Of a stretch of DNA of 18,539 nt, positions 14,601 to 18,539 are shown piece by piece. The DNA comes from JBBKXP01 sp038251315 (GTDB lineage: Bacteria > Pseudomonadota > Alphaproteobacteria > Rhodobacterales > Rhodobacteraceae). Below the pieces are notes generated by a model. The model was not told where the DNA came from. It was given only the letters and a program-made list of their open reading frames with translations, and ran no database searches. The translations under genes and the position numbers were made by a program. Positions within the stretch are counted from its first letter, which is position 1; each line of letters opens with the position of its first letter. The DNA lies in assembly GCA_038251315.1 (NCBI GenBank), contig JBBSBK010000076.1:1-18539 (forward strand), given 5' to 3'.

Positions 14601-14618
14601 GAGATAGTTTTGTGACGC
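14601..14618 (-). promoter_or_regulatory. Candidate Pho box upstream of phnC
   Basis: On the minus strand GCGTCAC-AAAA-CTATCTC fits the 7-4-7 Pho-box spacing, with five of seven matches in each half and an A-only spacer as in many true sites. It lies 60 nt before the phnC ATG. A TACACAAT stretch about 6 nt downstream could serve as the -10. Phosphate control of phosphonate uptake is well known, which supports the reading, but the match is imperfect. Confidence 0.4.
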
Positions 14619-14768
14619 GGCCCAAGACTGCCGCCAGCAAGACTTTGACAATGAGGACTATGCACGGCAGCTTTGTTTGGCTGCGCGGCGCCGCCGCGTT
14701 TGCTGCGCAAGGAGCATTGACGACGGGCTCGCTTTTCCAATGGATACGGTCCGGTCGGTGACGCGGCA

Positions 14769-14806
14769 GGCTATCGGTCCGCGGTCCAAACCGCAGACCG
14801 ACAGCC
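14769..14806 (-). terminator. Long hairpin downstream of the phytase-like gene (probable terminator)
   Basis: Arms 14769-14785 and 14790-14806 form a 17-bp stem with a 4-nt loop, 11 nt after the stop of the phytase-like gene. At two positions the plus strand has A-C mismatches that become G-U pairs in the minus-strand RNA, so the fold is favoured in the transcript of the upstream gene. Flanking ACGCGGC (14761-14767) and GCCGCGT (14804-14810) allow an alternative longer pairing. No T-tract follows, so a simple intrinsic terminator is not certain. It separates this gene from phnC. Confidence 0.55.
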
Positions 14807-14817
14807 GCGTCGTGGTA

Positions 14818-16968
14818 TCAGAATTGACCCAGCGACCAGAAGCGCGTCTCGCCGGAACTGTCGTCAACACCGTCGTTATCGGTGCTGGCCCAAGCGGTGC
14901 CATCCGCAAAGATGGCCAGGCCTTCGACCTTGTCCAGGACATAGCCACCCTGTGCCGTCAGGTCGGGGATCAGGTCACGCACCTCTTGTTTGGTTACGAT
15001 TGGCAGGTCGGACCCGAGGGGGGCTGCGACCATTTGATCGGCGGATATACTGTAGACCTTTTTGATCCGGGCTACTGCGCCGATCTGGTTGTCACGTTCC
15101 ACGACATAGAAGAGGTCGCCATGGGTGGAGATTTCCGACAAGCCGACCCAACCGGCGTCCGCGTTGGCCTTGGGATAGAGGACCGCACCCCATTCCTCGG
15201 TGTCGGTGTTGTAGGCGATCAGCTTGACATGATCCGCAGGATCGTCTGCCCATTCACGCTGCACCGCCATCCAGAGCGTGTCTCCGACCTTGGTGATTCC
15301 TTCGAAACCGAAACGGGTTTCGTTGGCAAGCAGCTCTGCTGGAAGGCTGACTTCTGCGTCGATCACGCCGTCTGCGTCGATGTGATACAGACCGTGCGGG
15401 ATCATCCGGTCGGTGCGCCCTTCGGAAGCGACCCAGAATCCGCCTTCGCCGTCCAGCGTGATCCCTTCCATGTCCAGCTTTTGCGCCGGATAGCCCGCCC
15501 GCGTCACGGGCAGAGCCTGCGTGATCCGCGCCGGAGTCTGTGTGGTGTCGATGGTAAAAATCGTCGGCTGGTAGCCGTAAAAGCTGTCGTTGACTGCATA
15601 GATCAGACCATTCTCGCCAGCGACCATGCCAGAGATGGCCCCCCAGCCGATCAGATCGTCGGCTCCGGCGGAGGTCAGCTGTGGATAAGCGGCGGGTGCG
15701 TCTTGATAGGCGTAGATCATCACATGGCTGCGCGCGCCGTCATCGGCGCCAAGATCGGCTTCGTTGGCGGTGATGAAAAGGTTGCGATCGGGGATCGCGA
15801 TGGCGCCTTCGGGAGCAATGCCCGAGGGCAGAAGCTGGTGCAGGACTGGCGCGTTCGGATCGGTCACGTCATAGACGCCGACCATCGATGCACGCTCTGC
15901 CAGCACAAAGACATAGGGCGTGCCATCGAAGATGGCGAATTCCATGCCTTCGGGTTCCGCCCCTTTGGCATCGGATCGCTTGTCGGGATAGTGGCCCGCT
16001 TGCACGATTGCCTGTTCAAAACTGGTGCCGGCCTCGAAGACCTCGGTGCCGTCCTTGGCGAAGATCGTCCAGCCGCGCGAACCGCCGTCCATGTCGCCCT
16101 CGTTGGCGATGGCGAAATGCGTGTCGTCGATCCATTGCACGCCGTCGGGCTCGCGCAGACGGCCGGGTTGGGATTCGGTGAAGTTCAGCGCGGCGCGTTC
16201 GTCGGTGGCGTCGATCCCGTCAAGATCGACAGACCCGGCGGAAAAGTGGCCGAGGATCTCGCCCGCTTTCGACATCACGACGATGTGGTTGTTTTCCTGC
16301 ATCGTGACGACGATCTCGCCAAGCGTGTTGATATCCACGAATTCAGGCTCTGGATCCTCCGGGGCGATATCGGCAAGGCCGGTCACGTCGATCTTGACCA
16401 TGGTGTCGCAGACCGGCGCACCATCAACAATGTCGATCGCCAGAACATAGCCGCCGGGCTGCTGTCCCACGCGGCCGTCGCCCGCATCCTCATCACGCTC
16501 GTTTTCGATCGCGATGGCCAGAAAGCTGCCGTCCTTTGCGGTTGCGGTGCTGTCGGGCTGGCCGCCCAGATCGCAAGTCGCGACCTCCGTCATGGTGGCG
16601 ATGTCGTAGGCCTTCAGGATGCCGGACGGCGCAGTATAGCTCTCGGATGTGTTAACCGCCACAAAAGCGATATTGCCGATGACAGAGACAGCGGTCGGCT
16701 CTCCGCCGACGTCGATGTTGCCTTTGGCTGCGGGTGCAGCAGGATCGGTGATGTCGATGAAGCCGACGACGCCCAGCGGGCTGTCCGAATAGGCCAGCGT
16801 CATGCCGTCGGCAGAGGCGGCGATGATCTCGGACGAAGACTCGGCCGAAGCATCGGCATTGTTCGCCGCAGTGGCAAAGCTGCTGATCCGGTTGAAATTC
16901 ATCTCGGCACTGGCACCAGTGGCGATGATCGCGAGCGTGGATGTTAGTCCGACAAGTTTGAAACGCAT
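14818..16968 (-). CDS. Secreted esterase-like / phytase-family protein with N-terminal beta-propeller region
   Basis: This 716-aa exported protein has a Sec signal (MRFKLVGLTSTLAIIATGASA, cut before E22). Residues about 25-430 look like a choice-of-anchor-I/LVIVD-type propeller, with GFIDITDPAAP, KAYDIATMTEV and VGVYDVTDPNAPV blades and only two cysteines. Residues about 435-716 match the phytase-like (esterase-like) domain, with DMEGIT near 499, FEGITK near 555 and KVEGLAIF near 680 repeating the same blade motif. Several D/E-rich loops could hold Ca2+. Substrate is unknown; the family name does not prove phytase activity. A frame open to 17109 is rejected because the ATG at 16968 starts the signal peptide. 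A Pho box upstream and phosphonate genes downstream suggest a job in scavenging organic phosphate. Confidence 0.82.
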   Translation of the reverse strand: MRFKLVGLTSTLAIIATGASAEMNFNRISSFATAANNADASAESSSEIIAASADGMTLAYSDSPLGVVGFIDITDPAAPAAKGNIDVGGEPTAVSVIGNIAFVAVNTSESYTAPSGILKAYDIATMTEVATCDLGGQPDSTATAKDGSFLAIAIENERDEDAGDGRVGQQPGGYVLAIDIVDGAPVCDTMVKIDVTGLADIAPEDPEPEFVDINTLGEIVVTMQENNHIVVMSKAGEILGHFSAGSVDLDGIDATDERAALNFTESQPGRLREPDGVQWIDDTHFAIANEGDMDGGSRGWTIFAKDGTEVFEAGTSFEQAIVQAGHYPDKRSDAKGAEPEGMEFAIFDGTPYVFVLAERASMVGVYDVTDPNAPVLHQLLPSGIAPEGAIAIPDRNLFITANEADLGADDGARSHVMIYAYQDAPAAYPQLTSAGADDLIGWGAISGMVAGENGLIYAVNDSFYGYQPTIFTIDTTQTPARITQALPVTRAGYPAQKLDMEGITLDGEGGFWVASEGRTDRMIPHGLYHIDADGVIDAEVSLPAELLANETRFGFEGITKVGDTLWMAVQREWADDPADHVKLIAYNTDTEEWGAVLYPKANADAGWVGLSEISTHGDLFYVVERDNQIGAVARIKKVYSISADQMVAAPLGSDLPIVTKQEVRDLIPDLTAQGGYVLDKVEGLAIFADGTAWASTDNDGVDDSSGETRFWSLGQF

Positions 16969-17042
16969 TGGTCCCGGTTCCCCCAAATCATAAAATGCCC
17001 TGAACAATACCGGACGTTTTGTGACGTCAAGATTGCGGCGCG

Positions 17043-17060
17043 GTAACAGTTCCATGACAG
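17043..17060 (-). promoter_or_regulatory. Pho box of the phytase-like gene
   Basis: On the minus strand CTGTCAT-GGAA-CTGTTAC matches 13 of 14 consensus positions of the two 7-nt PhoB repeats at the exact 4-nt spacing. It lies 74 nt upstream of the ATG of the secreted phytase-like gene, in the intergenic region and in the right orientation. The -10 element is not obvious; TTGACG at 17021-17026 could be part of another promoter. The rest of 16969-17211 shows no other signal I can support apart from the ribosome-binding site before 17212. Confidence 0.7.
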
Positions 17061-17211
17061 ATGCATGGCGCGCGCGGACAGAGCCCCTGCCATCCAGGCT
17101 GGACGACAATCAGGCTTGCATGCACTCGGTGCGTCTCGTCCGGGGCTTGTAAAACGGCCTTCTGCTATTAGAGTGTAACGGCTTGGTAACAGGAGGGGGA
17201 TGGGCCTGTAG

Positions 17212-17439
17212 ATGCAAAATATCACTCGATTCTTTGCGGAAACCGATGAAGCAGGGAAAGTCCTTTGGTTGTGGCGCCAGAGGCCTGATGAACTGACGGC
17301 CCGTCCGGTGCGACAACTTTCGCTGCTCGATTCGGAAGTAAACCAGTCCAGACTTGAAGGTGCTTCGCTTGAAGCAGTTTTAGATTGGCTTGTGAAGCAA
17401 AGAGGCAAGAATCCGTCAGCAACGCCTGCTGCGTCCTAA
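17212..17439 (+). CDS. Hypothetical 75-aa protein
   Basis: I do not recognise this small protein. It is soluble, has no signal peptide, and contains a W-rich start (KVLWLWRQRPDE) followed by a likely helix (SLEAVLDWLVKQRGK, about 51-65) and a short disordered tail. AGGAGG at 17191-17196 is a perfect Shine-Dalgarno but lies 15 nt before this ATG, farther than usual; an ATG nearer to it stops after three codons. It diverges from the phytase-like gene. The gene may be real, with leftover doubt about the start. Confidence 0.5.
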   Translation: MQNITRFFAETDEAGKVLWLWRQRPDELTARPVRQLSLLDSEVNQSRLEGASLEAVLDWLVKQRGKNPSATPAAS

Positions 17440-17611
17440 AGCCAGATCAGACACCCGATCCGATACGGCATCCACGCCTGCCGGGATCAAGCAGCATCGG
17501 GCGGCACATTAACTTTCGAGATCAACGCCTTTGGATGTCGTCGGGATCGAGACAGTGATCAGCCTGCGCGAGACATCGAAGAAGTGGTTCATCCCGGGGT
17601 TTTCGGGCCAC

Positions 17612-17640
17612 TCAAAAAGTATATACAAACGATATATAAT
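17612..17640 (+). promoter_or_regulatory. Promoter of the small DNA-binding gene set
   Basis: A perfect TATAAT (17635-17640) lies in an AT-rich patch that contrasts with the GC-rich surroundings. The -35 hexamer at 17-nt spacing (TCAAAA, 17612-17617) matches poorly. It lies 37 nt before the ribbon-helix-helix start. The rest of the 238-nt gap 17440-17677 shows no ORF or RNA that I can support. Confidence 0.5.
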
Positions 17641-17654
17641 GTCGTAACGATATA
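17629..17654 (+). repeat. Direct repeats ACGATATA overlapping the promoter (possible operator)
   Basis: ACGATATA occurs at 17629-17636 and 17647-17654, 18 nt apart, flanking the TATAAT element and the expected start point. Short direct repeats at a promoter just before a ribbon-helix-helix gene are a common layout for autoregulation. The two copies are on the same face of the helix only roughly (18 nt). The function is inferred. Confidence 0.4.
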
Positions 17655-17677
17655 GGTGCCCAAGGCGAGGCTGCGCA

Positions 17678-17869
17678 ATGACCGACAGGAAGCCGAAGAA
17701 GAAGGTCCTGAAAGACAGCCAACTGATCATCAGGATCACGGCGGCAGACAGGGATCGCTTCGTCACGTTGTGCGACGCGCTGGATACGAGTGCGGCGCGT
17801 GAAATACGCCGCTTCATTCAGGGCTTCCTGCGGGACCATGAAAATCTGCCAATCGGGCGCGAACCTTAG
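17678..17869 (+). CDS. Small ribbon-helix-helix-like DNA-binding protein
   Basis: This 63-aa protein has a basic N-terminus (RKPKKK), a short strand SQLIIRI at about residues 14-20, helix A about 22-34 and helix B about 37-53 (TSAAREIRRFIQGFL). This is the strand-helix-helix order of CopG/Arc-type dimeric regulators. GAGG lies 7 nt before the ATG. It heads a likely operon with the lysine-rich peptide 17 nt downstream, and repeats in its promoter could be its own binding site. No toxin gene is recognisable next to it, so an antitoxin role has no support here. The family assignment is by pattern, not by strong sequence identity. Confidence 0.65.
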   Translation: MTDRKPKKKVLKDSQLIIRITAADRDRFVTLCDALDTSAAREIRRFIQGFLRDHENLPIGREP

Positions 17870-17886
17870 AAAACTGGAGAAATACC

Positions 17887-18006
17887 ATGTCGAAGACATT
17901 AAAAGTGAAGTCGCTGCAAAAAGAAGTCAAAGCGCGCAAGGCGAAAGTCGCGCGTCAGGAAGCCAAACTGAAGGTCGCCAAAAAGGCGCTGAAGAAAGCT
18001 GCCTGA
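17887..18006 (+). CDS. 39-aa lysine/alanine-rich helical peptide
   Basis: The ATG at 17887 has GGAGA 6-7 nt upstream, an ideal Shine-Dalgarno, and the frame runs 39 codons to TGA. The product has 13 lysines and 2 arginines, one glutamine-glutamate pair region, no aromatic residue and no cysteine; K, A, V and L alternate in a pattern fit for a single amphipathic helix or coiled coil (about residues 8-37). It resembles the basic tails of bacterial histone-H1-like proteins. It follows the ribbon-helix-helix gene by 17 nt and is probably cotranscribed. A role in binding DNA or RNA is inference. Small size makes it easy to miss in automatic annotation. Confidence 0.7.
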   Translation: MSKTLKVKSLQKEVKARKAKVARQEAKLKVAKKALKKAA

Positions 18007-18025
18007 TCAGAAACGGCTGACCGGT

Positions 18026-18051
18026 AGGGACTGGCTTCGTTGCCAGTCCCT
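18026..18051 (+). terminator. Perfect 10-bp hairpin after the lysine-rich peptide gene
   Basis: Arms AGGGACTGGC (18026-18035) and GCCAGTCCCT (18042-18051) are perfectly complementary with the loop TTCGTT. It starts 19 nt after the peptide's stop. The downstream run is only CTTT, so termination may be partial. It separates the small gene pair from the helix-hairpin-helix gene, before which I see no clear promoter, so some read-through is likely. Confidence 0.55.
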
Positions 18052-18090
18052 GGCAGCTTTAACGTCCGAGGGCAAAAGAGAGACACACCC

Positions 18091-18539
18091 ATGACACCTA
18101 TCCAAAAAGTTCCGGGCATCGGCCAGACATTGGCGACTGTTCTTGCCGGAAAAGGGATTCAGACAGCGGAACAACTGGCGGAGACATCACCCAACACGTT
18201 GATGGACATCCCCCGATTTGGCGTGCGGCGGATCGCAAACATCTTGGCGGCAGCGCGGCAGACCGTCGTTGGCAACCAGGCGAAGGTTGAGCCGGCGACC
18301 GGAGCCACCATGCAATCTGACACTATCGAAGAAACTGCGCCTGTTGCGCCCGACGAAGGGTCAGCGCCAGTAGTCAAAAAAGGCAAGAACCCATCCGCCC
18401 CAAAAAAGGCGTCCGCTAAGGCCGCAAAAAAGACTGACGCCAAAAAGACTGACGCCAAAAAGACTGACGCCAAAAAGACTGACGCCAAAAAGACTGACGC
18501 CAAAAAGACTGTGAAAAAGAAGAAGACCAAAAAGAAGGC
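18091..18539 (+). CDS. Helix-hairpin-helix protein with histone-H1-like lysine tail (3' end beyond window)
   Basis: 149 codons are visible and the frame is open at the window edge. Residues about 5-55 form a helix-hairpin-helix unit (VPGIGQTLATVLAGKGI, then LMDIPRFGVRRIANILAAA), the kind that binds the DNA backbone without sequence preference. An acidic/proline linker (about 65-93) follows. From about residue 94 the chain is a lysine/alanine tail with five perfect KKTDA repeats (113-137) and a terminal K-rich run. This order of a folded DNA-binding head and an H1-like tail suggests a nucleoid-associated protein. The Shine-Dalgarno is weak (AGAGAG about 9 nt upstream). The tail is encoded by tandem DNA repeats and could vary in length between strains. 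Confidence 0.72.
   Translation, partial: MTPIQKVPGIGQTLATVLAGKGIQTAEQLAETSPNTLMDIPRFGVRRIANILAAARQTVVGNQAKVEPATGATMQSDTIEETAPVAPDEGSAPVVKKGKNPSAPKKASAKAAKKTDAKKTDAKKTDAKKTDAKKTDAKKTVKKKKTKKK
18427..18511 (+). repeat. 15-bp tandem repeat inside the lysine-rich tail
   Basis: The unit AAAAAGACTGACGCC occurs five times without any change from 18427 to 18501, followed by a 10-nt partial copy. It is in frame and encodes KKTDA. Perfect identity at the DNA level, including wobble bases, points to recent expansion by slippage or unequal exchange. Because the unit is a multiple of three, copy changes keep the frame. Confidence 0.95.

Noticed and set aside
14677..16947. 756-aa open frame on the plus strand opposite the phytase-like gene
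   Set aside because: It is antisense to a gene with signal peptide and recognisable domains. Its translation is rich in R, G, H, D and V with no domain, as expected for a GC-rich antisense frame.
17173..17190. Pho-box-like GTGTAAC-GGCT-TGGTAAC before the 75-aa ORF
   Set aside because: Weak halves, and it runs directly into the Shine-Dalgarno, leaving no room for a -10 and start point.
17509..17817. Minus-strand 102-aa frame across the ribbon-helix-helix gene
   Set aside because: It covers the AT-rich promoter and has no ribosome-binding site or recognisable domain; the plus-strand gene is better supported.
18427..18511. Tandem repeat as possible CRISPR
   Set aside because: The 15-bp units are contiguous without spacers, in frame, and encode KKTDA.

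Overview
The window looks like a chromosomal segment of an alphaproteobacterium of the Rhodobacteraceae (Roseobacter type). This is inferred from the GC-rich coding style with long antisense shadow frames, a phosphonate ABC transporter with two PhnE permeases (one carrying a large inserted domain), the phn-linked DUF1045 protein and the phn-linked hexapeptide transferase. No rRNA, tRNA, insertion sequence or CRISPR array was seen.

Most of the window (59-14540) is a phosphonate acquisition and carbon-phosphorus lyase locus. (1) A leftward core operon, phnG-phnH-phnI-phnJ-phnK-corA-like-phnL-phnN (7822 to 1911), has a 1-4 nt start/stop overlap at every junction. A CorA-type divalent-metal transporter is embedded between phnK and phnL. 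(2) At its far end a rightward DUF1045 gene (2H phosphoesterase fold, 1255-1929) is inverted between phnN and a leftward phnM (59-1204). (3) Divergent from phnG is the GntR/UTRA regulator phnF, followed by a second, diverged phnM paralogue (8696-9886). The phnG/phnF gap holds a good sigma70-type promoter with a PhnF-like operator at its start point. (4) A leftward uptake operon, phnC-phnD-phnE-phnE-hexapeptide transferase (14540 to 9887), meets phnM2 stop codon to stop codon. Together these genes would import phosphonate, load it on ribose triphosphate (PhnGHI with PhnL), remove pyrophosphate (PhnM), cleave the C-P bond (PhnJ), open the cyclic phosphate (normally PhnP, absent here; DUF1045 is a candidate) and make PRPP (PhnN).

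Next (14818-16968) is a secreted, two-part beta-propeller protein of the esterase-like/phytase family. It is preceded by a near-consensus Pho box at 17043-17060 and followed by a long hairpin that pairs better in its own transcript than in the antisense one. A weaker Pho-box-like site lies upstream of phnC. The locus therefore reads as a phosphate-starvation region.

The right end (17212-18539) is different in character. It has an unrecognised 75-aa ORF, an AT-rich promoter region with direct repeats, a 63-aa ribbon-helix-helix-like protein, a 39-aa lysine/alanine-rich peptide 17 nt downstream, a hairpin, and a helix-hairpin-helix protein with a histone-H1-like lysine-rich tail made of 15-bp tandem repeats that runs off the window. 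This looks like a small nucleoid or DNA-binding gene set unrelated to phosphonates.

No stretch over 300 bases lacks a gene. The longest gaps are 14541-14817, 16969-17211 and 17440-17677, and their contents are listed as features.
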